Below, one piece after another: positions 53,059 through 60,343 of a stretch of 64,000 bases of DNA (the first letter of the stretch is position 1; each line of letters opens with the position of its first letter). A model generated the notes under the pieces. It had not been told where the DNA came from and did no database searches. It was given only the letters and a program-made list of their open reading frames with translations. Made by a program: the position numbers and the translations under genes. The stretch comes from Arthrobacter sp. NEB 688 (GTDB lineage Bacteria; Actinomycetota; Actinomycetes; Actinomycetales; Dermatophilaceae). The stretch covers positions 3,720,001-3,784,000 of the forward strand of contig NZ_CP053707.1 in assembly GCF_013201035.1 (NCBI RefSeq). Reading direction: 5' to 3'.

Positions 53059-53976
53059 TCAGCCGGCGAGGAAGGCGTCGACCTCGGCGCGCGTCGGGGC
53101 CGTGTCCGGGCCGCGCCGCGTGACCTTGAGCGCAGCCGCGGCGTTGGCCCGGACCGCCGCGTCCGGCCAGGACAGCCCGGCCGCGCGCTCCGCCAGCAGC
53201 ACCCCGGTGTGGGTGTCGCCGGCGCCGTTGGTGTCGACGGGCCGCTGCGGGTGGCCGGGCAGCTCGTCGACCCGGCCCTCGGCCCGGACGAGGCATCCCC
53301 GCGGTCCGTCCCGCACGACCGTCACGGCATCCGGCCCGAGGATGCCGGCCACGACCTGCGCCGCCTCCTGCAGTCCGCGCAGCCCGGCCAGCGCCTCGGA
53401 CTCCTCGGCGTTGCCGGTCCACACGTCGGTCCGCGCGAGCATCGCGTCGCGGACGGCCGGCGGCACGTCGGCGAAGGCCGCCCCCGGGTCGAGGACCACG
53501 TGCACCCGGTCCTCGAGCGTGCCGAGCCACTCCAGGAGCGGGCCACGCGTGCGCCCGACGAGCGAGTACCCGCTGACGCAGACGAAGTCGCCGGGGGCCG
53601 GCGCGCTCGTGGCGAGCGACGCGGCGGTGATCTCGCGCTCGGCGCCCTGCGTCGTCACGAAGCTGCGCTCGGCGCTGGGCTCGACGAGCACGACGCACAC
53701 CCCGGTGTCCGACCCCTCGACCGGCGGCGCCGAGACCTCCACGCCGTCGGCGGCGAGCGCGGCCCGCACGAGGTCGCCGTTGGGGCCGGTCCCGACCGCC
53801 CCGGCGTGGACGGCGTGCGCCCCGGCGCGGGCGGCGGCGAGCAGGATCGTCACGGCGCCACCGGCGTAGCGGCGGTAGGACGTCGCCATGACGTTGCCGC
53901 CACCGCGCGGGAGGGCGGGCACCTCCATCACGGCGTCGACGAGGGCCTGCGCGGTGTGGATGACCCGGGTCGGCAT
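53059..53976 (-). CDS. PfkB-family sugar kinase (ribokinase-like)
   Basis: A 305-residue PfkB kinase. The substrate-side signature is GGGNVMATSYRRYAGGAVTILLAAARAG, and the C-terminal ATP/anion-hole motif VDTNGAGDTHTGVLLAER contains the catalytic Asp (GAGD). The middle region (EPSAERSFVTTQGAE and VHVVLDPGAA) fits ribokinase-like members. The sugar is not readable; nucleosides or ribose are possible. TAGGGT lies 7 nt before ATG 53976 (leaderless pattern). It converges on the MerR gene with a 9-bp gap and is the downstream neighbour of kynA. Confidence 0.88.
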   Translation of the reverse strand: MPTRVIHTAQALVDAVMEVPALPRGGGNVMATSYRRYAGGAVTILLAAARAGAHAVHAGAVGTGPNGDLVRAALAADGVEVSAPPVEGSDTGVCVVLVEPSAERSFVTTQGAEREITAASLATSAPAPGDFVCVSGYSLVGRTRGPLLEWLGTLEDRVHVVLDPGAAFADVPPAVRDAMLARTDVWTGNAEESEALAGLRGLQEAAQVVAGILGPDAVTVVRDGPRGCLVRAEGRVDELPGHPQRPVDTNGAGDTHTGVLLAERAAGLSWPDAAVRANAAAALKVTRRGPDTAPTRAEVDAFLAG

Positions 53977-54005
53977 GCCCCCGACCCTAGTGAGGGAGCG
54001 GCCGC

Positions 54006-54866
54006 TCAGCCGACCTGCGTGCGCACCTCGTAGAGCTCGGGGAAGAACGTGAGGTCGAGCGCACGCCGCAGGAAGTCGACGCCGCTGGAGCCGCCGGTGC
54101 CGACCTTGTGCCCGATCGTGCGCGTCACGACCTGGAGATGACGGAAACGCCACTGCTGGAACAGGTCCTCGATGTCGACGAGCTCCTCGCACGTCTCGTA
54201 CACGCCCCAGTGCTCGTCCGGGGCGGCGTAGACGGCGGCGATGACCGCCACGAGGTCGGGGTCGAGCCGGTAGGGCTCGCGCACGTCGCGCGCCAGCACC
54301 GCGTCGGGGACGGCGTACCCGCGGCGTGCGAGGTGGCGGAGGAACTCGTCGTAGAGCGTCGGCTCGTCGAGGAGCTGCTCGAGGGCGGTCCGCGCCCGGG
54401 CGTCGTGCTCGAACACCCGGACCATGTCGGCGTTCTTGTTGCCGAGCAGGAACTCGACCGCCCGGTACTGGTCGCTCTGGAACCCCGAGCTCGTCGCGAG
54501 GAAGGGACGGATCTGCGCGTACTCGCTCGGCGTGAGCGTCGCGAGCACGTCCCACATGTCCACGAGCTGCCGCTGGACGTGCTTGACGCGCGCCAGCCGC
54601 TTGAGCGCGGGCCCCAGCTCGTCGGCCGCGAGCAGGCCTCGGGCGGAACGCAGCTCGTGGAGGAGCAGCTTGAGCCAGAGCTCCGAGACCTGGTGCTGGA
54701 CGATGAAGAGCAGCTCGTCGTGCTGCGGCGGCTCGCTGCGCGGGTGCTGCGCCGACAGCAGCGTGTCGAGGTCGAGGTAGGCGCCGTAGGACATCGCGGT
54801 GCTGAAGTCGCGCGAGATGCCCTCCTCGAGTGCCCGCTGGGCCCGGTCGACCGCGTCGTCGCTCAT
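54006..54866 (-). CDS. kynA: Tryptophan 2,3-dioxygenase
   Basis: A 286-residue heme dioxygenase that opens the indole ring of tryptophan to N-formylkynurenine. Conserved segments are MSYGAYLDLDTLLSAQ, HDELLFIVQHQVSELWLKLLLHEL, SSGFQSDQYRAVEFLLGNKN and the substrate/heme loop RTIGHKVGTGGSSG. Length is normal. ATG 54866 is preferred; ATG 54875 is a close alternative. No other kynurenine-pathway gene is in the window, so its product is processed by enzymes encoded elsewhere. Its upstream region is the 51-bp repeat array. Confidence 0.93.
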   Translation of the reverse strand: MSDDAVDRAQRALEEGISRDFSTAMSYGAYLDLDTLLSAQHPRSEPPQHDELLFIVQHQVSELWLKLLLHELRSARGLLAADELGPALKRLARVKHVQRQLVDMWDVLATLTPSEYAQIRPFLATSSGFQSDQYRAVEFLLGNKNADMVRVFEHDARARTALEQLLDEPTLYDEFLRHLARRGYAVPDAVLARDVREPYRLDPDLVAVIAAVYAAPDEHWGVYETCEELVDIEDLFQQWRFRHLQVVTRTIGHKVGTGGSSGVDFLRRALDLTFFPELYEVRTQVG

Positions 54867-54940
54867 GGGGCACATCGTGCCACCGCGCGCCCGGTCCCCG
54901 CGGCAGGCCTCGCCCCGCCCGATCCGGACCACGGGACCCC

Positions 54941-55364
54941 CGCACGTGCGCGGTCATCGATGCCAGGTCCGGCCCGAAGTCACGAAAAGCCCGCACGTGC
55001 CGGGTCATCGCGCCCGGGCTCCATCCCGGACCACGGACAGCCCGCACGTGCGGGGTCATTGCTGCCCGGTCCGGCCCGAGGTCACGAAAAGCCCGCACGT
55101 ACGCGGTCATTGCTGCCGGGTCCGGCCCGTGGTCACGAAAAGCCCGCACGTGCGGGGTCATCGCTGCCCGGTCCGGCCCGGAGTCACGAAAGGCCCGCAC
55201 GTGCCGGGTTGTCGCGCCCGGCCACCATCCCCGACCACGGAAAGCCCGCACGTGCGTGCTTATCGCTGCCGGGTCCGGCCCGGGCTCGCGGAAAGCCCGC
55301 ACGTTCGGGGTTATCGCGCCCGGCCACCGTCCCGGAGTCACGAAGAGCCCGCACGTGCGGGGTC
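54941..55364. repeat. Nine-unit tandem array, 51-bp period, CACGTG palindromes
   Basis: GCACGT occurs at 54942, 54993, 55044, 55095, 55146, 55197, 55248, 55299 and 55351: seven intervals of 51 and one of 52. The best units centre on the 14-bp palindrome CCCGCACGTGCGGG. Two interior versions alternate: A (with GTCCGGCCCG) and B (with CGCGCCCGG); order A B A A A B A B, then a partial unit. It fills most of the 519-bp gap between the aldolase stop and the kynA start. Flanks 54867-54940 and 55365-55385 show nothing else. Confidence 0.92.
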
Positions 55365-55385
55365 GCCGCGGGTGCCGGCTCGGCG

Positions 55386-56414
55386 TCAGGCGGTGACGGC
55401 GCTCCGGTACCAGTCCGGCCCGACGAGCGCGGCGACCTCGGCCGGGTCGACCGGGGTGAAGGCCGGTGCGCCCCGCCCCTCCAGGACCTCGGCGAGCTCG
55501 TCGAGGCGCCGGGCGGCCAGGTCGGCGCCGGCGGCGCGCGCCGGGGCGTCCATCCGGCCGACGGCGTCGCCCCAGATCGCGCGCCCGGCCATGAAGCCGC
55601 TGCAGCCGTGGTCGGCCGCGACGTCGAGCTGGGTCCGGAAGCCCTCGTAGGTCACGCCCGCCGAGAGCAGCACCCACGGCCCGGAGACGGCCTCGTCGAG
55701 CGCGGCGCACGCCTCGTGGGCGGCGTCGAGGTCGTCGAGGTCGAGCACGGGGAACTCGACCTTCATGATGTCGGCGCCGGCCTCGCGGAAGGAGCGCGCC
55801 GACGCGAGGACGCTGCTGCGGCGCACGCGCTGCACCGCCGGGTCGGCCGTGTCCTCCTCGCCCGTCGGGAACCACAGCGGCTCGACGACGAGCGGCATCT
55901 GCAGCGCCCGGCACTGCGCGGCGGCCTCGGCCACGACGGCGTGCTGCTGCTCGACGACGTCGGCCGGCTGGTCCTCGCGGTGGAAGACGACGAGCTTGGC
56001 CGCGTCGGCGCCGAGGGTCGCGAGCACCTGAGGCCCCCAGCCCTCCTTGAGGTGCAGCCCGGTGTCGAAGCCGACCGCGCTGTCCGGCCGGTAGTAGAGG
56101 TCCTCGATGCCGCTGATGACGCCCACGTCACCGGGCACGACGCCGGCGGCGACGGACTGTCCGAAGCTCCACACCGGGTCGACGAGCACCGAGGTCGCGT
56201 GCCGCGAGAGCACCCGCAGCATGTCGAGCTTGGACTCGACGACCTCCTCGAACGACACGGCGTCGAGGTCGGCGTCGAAGAGGCGCAGGTAGTTCTGCGG
56301 GTGGTCGATGGCCATCGTGCGGATGTGGCCGGCGGCGTCGCAGATGCGGGCGAGGCGGCGGTGCAGGCCGATGGTCGAGGGGGTCGGGACGCGAGGCGTT
56401 GACAGCGCTGTCAT
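55386..56414 (-). CDS. LacD/YihT-type class I aldolase
   Basis: A 342-residue TIM-barrel aldolase. The motif order MAIDHPQNYLR at strand 1, AKLVVFHRED, PLVVEPLWFP, ADIMKVEFPV with the Schiff-base Lys, VLLSAGVTYEGF and GFMAGRAIWGDAV closely follows LacD (tagatose 1,6-bisphosphate aldolase) and YihT (sulfofructose 1-phosphate aldolase). It likely cleaves a ketohexose bisphosphate to two trioses. It is divergent from a kinase-repressor-kinase operon. A LacI-type operator overlaps its start codon. The exact sugar is undetermined. Confidence 0.85.
   Translation of the reverse strand: MTALSTPRVPTPSTIGLHRRLARICDAAGHIRTMAIDHPQNYLRLFDADLDAVSFEEVVESKLDMLRVLSRHATSVLVDPVWSFGQSVAAGVVPGDVGVISGIEDLYYRPDSAVGFDTGLHLKEGWGPQVLATLGADAAKLVVFHREDQPADVVEQQHAVVAEAAAQCRALQMPLVVEPLWFPTGEEDTADPAVQRVRRSSVLASARSFREAGADIMKVEFPVLDLDDLDAAHEACAALDEAVSGPWVLLSAGVTYEGFRTQLDVAADHGCSGFMAGRAIWGDAVGRMDAPARAAGADLAARRLDELAEVLEGRGAPAFTPVDPAEVAALVGPDWYRSAVTA
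56400..56413. promoter_or_regulatory. LacI-family operator over the aldolase start
   Basis: TGACAGCGCTGTCA is a perfect palindrome with the central CG and TGnnAnCGnTnnCA layout of LacI-family sites. It covers codons 1-5 of the aldolase on the minus strand. A -10-like TACGGT lies 8 nt upstream of that ATG. The LacI protein encoded at 57445 is the likely ligand. Confidence 0.7.
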
Positions 56415-56430
56415 AGCGCCCTACCGTACG

Positions 56431-56447
56431 CGGAGCGAGGCGCTCCG
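56431..56447. promoter_or_regulatory. Inverted repeat in the aldolase/kinase intergenic region
   Basis: CGGAGCG and CGCTCCG with AGG between form a perfect 7-bp inverted repeat. It lies between the divergent starts at 56414 and 56498, 32 bp (about three helical turns) centre to centre from the LacI-type operator. It may be a second regulator site; it does not match the LacI consensus. Confidence 0.4.
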
Positions 56448-56497
56448 ACAAGACCCCTCGCGCACCCAGACACCGCCGTCGCCCCGGGAGGACCTCC

Positions 56498-57448
56498 GTG
56501 CTCGTCGTCACCCCCAACACGTGCCTCGACGTCACGACGTGGCTCGGTGCGCTGGTCCCCGGCACGGTGTCGCGGTCCACGCGCACCGTCACCGTGGCCG
56601 GCGGCAAGGGGGTCAACGTCTGCCGCACGCTGCGCGTCCTCGGGCGCGAGCACCGCCTGCTCGGCCTGGCCCCGCGCGACGACGACCGCCTCGCCACCCT
56701 CCTCGCCGCCGAGGGCTGCGCCTTCGTCCCGGTCCCCCACGACGGCCAGGGCCGGCTCTCGCTCATCTTCCTCGAGGACGGGGGTCGCGCGACCGTCGTC
56801 AACGGCCTCGGTCCCGACCCCGGTGCGTGGGACCCCGAGGCCCTCCTGCCGGCCGTCGCGTCCGCCCTCGACGGCGCTCCGGCCGTGGCCTGCTCCGGCT
56901 CCCTGCCGCCTGGGCTGCCGGACGACACCTACGGACGGGTCGTCGAGCTCGCCCACTCCCGCGGGGTCGAGGCCTGGGTCGACGGCGGCCCGGCGGTGCT
57001 CGGCGCCGCGCTCCCCTTCGAGCCGGACCTGGTGTGCCCCAACGTCGGTGAGGCCGAGGCGCTCCTGCACGGTCGCGCCGACGAGGCCGTCGAGGAGTCG
57101 GGCGACGACCTCGTCGACCGCTGCGTCGCGGCCGCCCGCGAGCTCCACGGGCGCGGCGCCCGCCGGGCCGTCGTCACCGCCGGCTCGCACGGCGCCGCCC
57201 TCGTGACGGCCGCCGGCGCGTGGTGGCTCGGCGCCACCCGGGTGCCCGTCGCCAACCCGATCGGCGCCGGCGACTCCTTCCTCGCCGGCACGGCCCACGC
57301 CCTCCTGTCCGGGGCGTCCGACACCGACGCCGTCCGCCACGGGACGGCGGTCGCCGCCGCCGCGGTCCAGCACCCGTCCGGCGGGATGCTCGACGCGGCG
57401 CTCGTCGCCCCGGCCCTCGCGGCCCTGCCCGAGGCGGTGCCCGCGTGA
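56498..57448 (+). CDS. 1-phosphofructokinase/tagatose-6-phosphate kinase family (PfkB)
   Basis: A 316-residue PfkB kinase of the LacC/FruK branch. VTPNTCLDVTTWL, TVAGGKGVNVCRTLRVLG, CSGSLPPGLPDD and the catalytic NPIGAGDSFLAGT are all typical. It phosphorylates a ketohexose monophosphate to a 1,6-bisphosphate, the substrate type for the divergent LacD-like aldolase. GGGAGGACC lies just before the GTG. Its stop overlaps the LacI start (GTGA), so kinase, repressor and FGGY kinase form one operon. Confidence 0.9.
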   Translation: MLVVTPNTCLDVTTWLGALVPGTVSRSTRTVTVAGGKGVNVCRTLRVLGREHRLLGLAPRDDDRLATLLAAEGCAFVPVPHDGQGRLSLIFLEDGGRATVVNGLGPDPGAWDPEALLPAVASALDGAPAVACSGSLPPGLPDDTYGRVVELAHSRGVEAWVDGGPAVLGAALPFEPDLVCPNVGEAEALLHGRADEAVEESGDDLVDRCVAAARELHGRGARRAVVTAGSHGAALVTAAGAWWLGATRVPVANPIGAGDSFLAGTAHALLSGASDTDAVRHGTAVAAAAVQHPSGGMLDAALVAPALAALPEAVPA

Positions 57449-58452
57449 GCCGGCCGACCATCTACGACGTCGCCCGCGAGTCCGGGGTGTCCATCAAGAC
57501 CGTCTCGCGCGTCATCAACGACGCCCCCAACGTCCGCCCCGCCACCCTCGCCCGTGTGCGCAGCGCGATCGACCTGCTCGGCTACCAGCCCGACCCGGCG
57601 GCGCAGCGGCTCGGTGGCGGGCGCCTGCCGACGGTCGGTGTCGTCGTCGACTCCATCGCCGACCCCTTCTTCGCCCGGTTCGCGGCCGTCGTCGAGGCCC
57701 GCGCGACGGCGGTGGGGATGGACGTGCTCATCGCGTCGACCGGCCTCGACGAGGACCGGCTGCGCACCCAGGTCGAGCGGCTGGCGCGGCGCGGGGTGGC
57801 GGGGCTGGTCGTCGCGCCGTTCGGCGACGCGGCCTCGGTCGCGGCTGCCCTGCCGTCCGACCTGCCGGTGGTCGTCGTGGACCGGCCCTACGCGTCGGTG
57901 GGTGCCGACGCCGTCCGGGTCACGGACGAGCCGGGCGCCCACGAGGCCGTCCACCACCTCCTCGACCACGGCCACCTCCGCATCGGGTTCGTCGGCCGCA
58001 CAGGGCAGTTCGCGACGCTCGCCGACCGTTATCGCGGGTACGAGCGGGCGCTCCACGAGGCCGGGGTCGAGGTCGACCCGGCCCTCGTCGAGACGCGCGC
58101 GTGGACGACCGACGAGGCGCTGCCCCTCGTGACCGCGATGCTCACCGGCCCCGACGCACCGACCGCCGTCTTCGCCGCGACCCCGATGACCGGCCTCGCC
58201 GTCCTCACCGCCCAGCAGCGGCTCGACCGGCGCGACGTCGCGCTCGTCGTCTTCGGCGACCTCCCGGGCGCCGAGCTGATGACGCCACCGACGACGGTCG
58301 TCGACCAGCAGCCGGATGCCTTGGCGGACACCGCGTTCGACCTCCTCGAACGGCGGCTGCGCGAGCCGTCGGCGGAGCCGCTGGACAGCGTCCTGCCGAC
58401 CCGGCTCGTGCGCCGCGGGTCCGGCGAACTGCGGCCCGGGGGTGCGTCGTGA
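57445..58452 (+). CDS. LacI-family transcriptional repressor
   Basis: A 335-residue regulator. The N-terminal helix-turn-helix and hinge (PTIYDVARESGVSIKTVSRVINDAPNVRPATLARVRSAIDLLGYQPD) is textbook LacI. The periplasmic-binding-like domain (VGVVVDSIADPFFARFAAVVE, GLVVAPFGDAAS, DHGHLRIGFVGR) senses a sugar or sugar phosphate. It is embedded between two sugar kinases with overlapping start/stop codons on both sides. It probably binds TGACAGCGCTGTCA at 56400 and controls both divergent transcripts, including its own. Confidence 0.92.
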   Translation: MSRPTIYDVARESGVSIKTVSRVINDAPNVRPATLARVRSAIDLLGYQPDPAAQRLGGGRLPTVGVVVDSIADPFFARFAAVVEARATAVGMDVLIASTGLDEDRLRTQVERLARRGVAGLVVAPFGDAASVAAALPSDLPVVVVDRPYASVGADAVRVTDEPGAHEAVHHLLDHGHLRIGFVGRTGQFATLADRYRGYERALHEAGVEVDPALVETRAWTTDEALPLVTAMLTGPDAPTAVFAATPMTGLAVLTAQQRLDRRDVALVVFGDLPGAELMTPPTTVVDQQPDALADTAFDLLERRLREPSAEPLDSVLPTRLVRRGSGELRPGGAS

Positions 58453-59819
58453 ACGCCGTCGACCTCGGCATCGACCTCGGGACGACGATGACCAAGGTCG
58501 CCGCGGTCGACGACGCCGGGACGGTCGTCGGCAGCGCCGCCGTCGCCACCGCGTGGAGCGAGCCCGGCGACGGACGGGCCGAGCGCACGCCGGAGTCGGT
58601 CGTCGAGGCCGTCGAGCGGCTGCTCGACGAGGTCGTGGCCGGGCTGCCCCACGGCACGACCGTCCGCTCCGTCGGCATCACGTCGATGGCCGAGGCCGGC
58701 ACCCTGCTCGACGCGTCCGGCGCCGCCCGCTCCCCCGTCATGGCGTGGCACGACCCGCGCGGCGACGACCAGGCGGCCGCCTTCCCCGAGCACCTCGCCC
58801 GGGCCTTCCCCGAGCGCACGGGGCTGCCGGTCGGCCACGTCGCGACCCTCTTCAAGCTGCTCTGGCTGCGCGAGGAGGGCCTCGACCTGCGCGGGCTGCA
58901 GTGGCTCGGCGCCCCTGAGCTCGTGCTGCACCGCCTCGGCGGCCGGCGCGTCGCCGAGCGCTCGCTGCTCGGCCGGACCGGCCTGCTCGACGTCCACACC
59001 GGGGGCCGGTGGCGGCCGGCGCTGGACCTCCTCGGGGTCGACGGCTCCCTCGTGCCCGACGCCGTCGGCGCCGGCGAGCCGGTCGGCACCGTGCGCGCGG
59101 ACCACCCCGTCGTCCCCCTGCGCGGCGCCGTCCTCACGATGGCCGGGCACGACCACGCGGTCGCGGCGGCCGCGACGGGTTGCGGCACACCGGGATCGGC
59201 CCTCGACAGCTTCGGCACCGCAGAGGCGTGGCTCGCCGCGTCCGACCACGTGCCCGAGCCGGAGGTCGTCGGCCGCCTGTCGAACGAGGGCATCTCCGTC
59301 TACCCGCACGTCGTGCGCGGCAGCACCGCGCTCATCGGTGGGACGCGGACCGGGCTGGTGCTCAAGCGGGTCCAACGCATCCTCGGCGCGACCGAGGACC
59401 CCGCCCGCTCGGCGCTCGACGCCGCGGCCCTCCTGCTCGCCCCCGGCGACACGGCGGACGTCCGCGTCTCCGGCTTCGGGATGGAGGACCGCGAGGTCGT
59501 CGTGCACCTCGGCTCCGACCACCACACGCCGGCCCACGTCTGGCGGGCGGCCCTCGACGGCGGCACCGCCCGCGGCCGCGCGGTCCTCGCCACCCTGGCC
59601 CGCGCCGGCGTGCCCGTCGAGCGGATCGTCGTGGCCGGTGGGTGGGCCCGGATGCGCTCCGTCGTCGCCGCCCGCGAGGACCTCGCGGCGCTCGTCGAGG
59701 TCGGGGACGTCGAGCAGCCCGGCACGTGGGGTGCCGCGAGGTTCGGCGCCTGGGCCGCGACCGGCACGGCATCCACCGGCACCGACCCGCGACCGCCGGC
59801 GGCGTGGTTCGAGCACTGA
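58449..59819 (+). CDS. FGGY-family carbohydrate kinase
   Basis: A 456-residue sugar kinase of the FGGY (xylulokinase/gluconokinase) family. The N-terminal phosphate loop GIDLGTTMTKVAAVDDAG, the middle VMAWHDPRGDDQA (catalytic Asp region) and the C-terminal ATP-binding block RIVVAGGWARM are present; SFGTAEAWL and GGTRTGLVL are less typical. It is about 40 residues shorter than E. coli XylB. It likely makes the monophosphate that the PfkB enzyme then phosphorylates again. The substrate could be tagatose, psicose or another ketose. The GTG overlaps the LacI stop. Confidence 0.87.
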   Translation: MNAVDLGIDLGTTMTKVAAVDDAGTVVGSAAVATAWSEPGDGRAERTPESVVEAVERLLDEVVAGLPHGTTVRSVGITSMAEAGTLLDASGAARSPVMAWHDPRGDDQAAAFPEHLARAFPERTGLPVGHVATLFKLLWLREEGLDLRGLQWLGAPELVLHRLGGRRVAERSLLGRTGLLDVHTGGRWRPALDLLGVDGSLVPDAVGAGEPVGTVRADHPVVPLRGAVLTMAGHDHAVAAAATGCGTPGSALDSFGTAEAWLAASDHVPEPEVVGRLSNEGISVYPHVVRGSTALIGGTRTGLVLKRVQRILGATEDPARSALDAAALLLAPGDTADVRVSGFGMEDREVVVHLGSDHHTPAHVWRAALDGGTARGRAVLATLARAGVPVERIVVAGGWARMRSVVAAREDLAALVEVGDVEQPGTWGAARFGAWAATGTASTGTDPRPPAAWFEH

Positions 59820-59826
59820 GATCCCA

Positions 59827-59843
59827 CGGGCCGGAGGGGCCCG
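59827..59843. terminator. Short GC hairpin between converging genes
   Basis: CGGGCC and GGCCCG around GGAGG form a 6-bp stem 7 bases after the FGGY kinase stop and 2 bases from the opposing stop. It could terminate both transcripts; the stem is short, so confidence is modest. Confidence 0.45.
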
Positions 59844-59845
59844 CC

Positions 59846-60343
59846 TCAGGGCGTGGCCGAGACGTCGACGAGCGCGGCGTGGCCCCCGCCGTCGACACGC
59901 ACCGTCGCGACGGCGCGTCCGTCGCGCACGGCTGCCCCGAGGGCGGCCGCGTCGTCCTGCGGGAGGAACCAGCTCTCGATGCCGCACTCCAGCCGCCATC
60001 CTGCGTCGTCGCACCGGAGGAACAGTCCGTCATCGGGCGCGGCGCGCTGCACGGGCCCTCCGACCCACACGTCCCCGGAGCGGGTGAGGGGCACGAACGC
60101 CGTCCCGCGGTCGGCGACCGCACCCGAGCCCGGATCACCGACTCGCCCGGCGGAGTCCGGGAGGTCGGGGTAGGTGAGGTCGGCGTACGCACCACGGAAG
60201 GGGTCGTACGGGTCGACGGGCGCGACGCGCAGGCGCACCTCCTCGCCGGTCAGCCTGGCGGACAGGGGCGCCCACGCGACGACGCCGACGAGGACGAGCT
60301 GCGCGAGCGTCGCGGCGACGACGCGTCCGGTGCGCCCGGTCAT
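59846..60343 (-). CDS. GDYXXLXY-domain membrane-anchored protein
   Basis: A 165-residue protein with one N-terminal hydrophobic segment (VVAATLAQLVLVGVVAWAPLSA) and an outside domain. The defining motif appears as FRGAYADLTYPD (GDYxxLxY-like), after VRLRVAPVDPYDP. Two cysteines (LRCDD and LECGI) could form a disulfide. The family commonly follows DUF2157 membrane proteins, as here: the ATG overlaps the DUF2157 stop (ATGA). The function is unknown; a role in the envelope is implied by topology. Confidence 0.85.
   Translation of the reverse strand: MTGRTGRVVAATLAQLVLVGVVAWAPLSARLTGEEVRLRVAPVDPYDPFRGAYADLTYPDLPDSAGRVGDPGSGAVADRGTAFVPLTRSGDVWVGGPVQRAAPDDGLFLRCDDAGWRLECGIESWFLPQDDAAALGAAVRDGRAVATVRVDGGGHAALVDVSATP

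Noticed and set aside
54941-55364. CRISPR array
   Set aside because: Repeat and interior are both conserved across units, the spacing includes no unique spacers, and no cas gene is present. It is a tandem repeat, not a CRISPR.
54941-55396. A repetitive protein encoded by the 51-bp array
   Set aside because: 51 is a multiple of three, so frames stay open on both strands, but one unit is 52 bp, no ribosome site precedes a start, and neither strand is favoured.
55386-59819. Sulfoquinovose (sulfo-EMP) cluster
   Set aside because: The aldolase and PfkB kinase resemble YihT/YihV, but no sulfoquinovosidase, isomerase or sulfonate exporter is present and an FGGY kinase is not part of that route.
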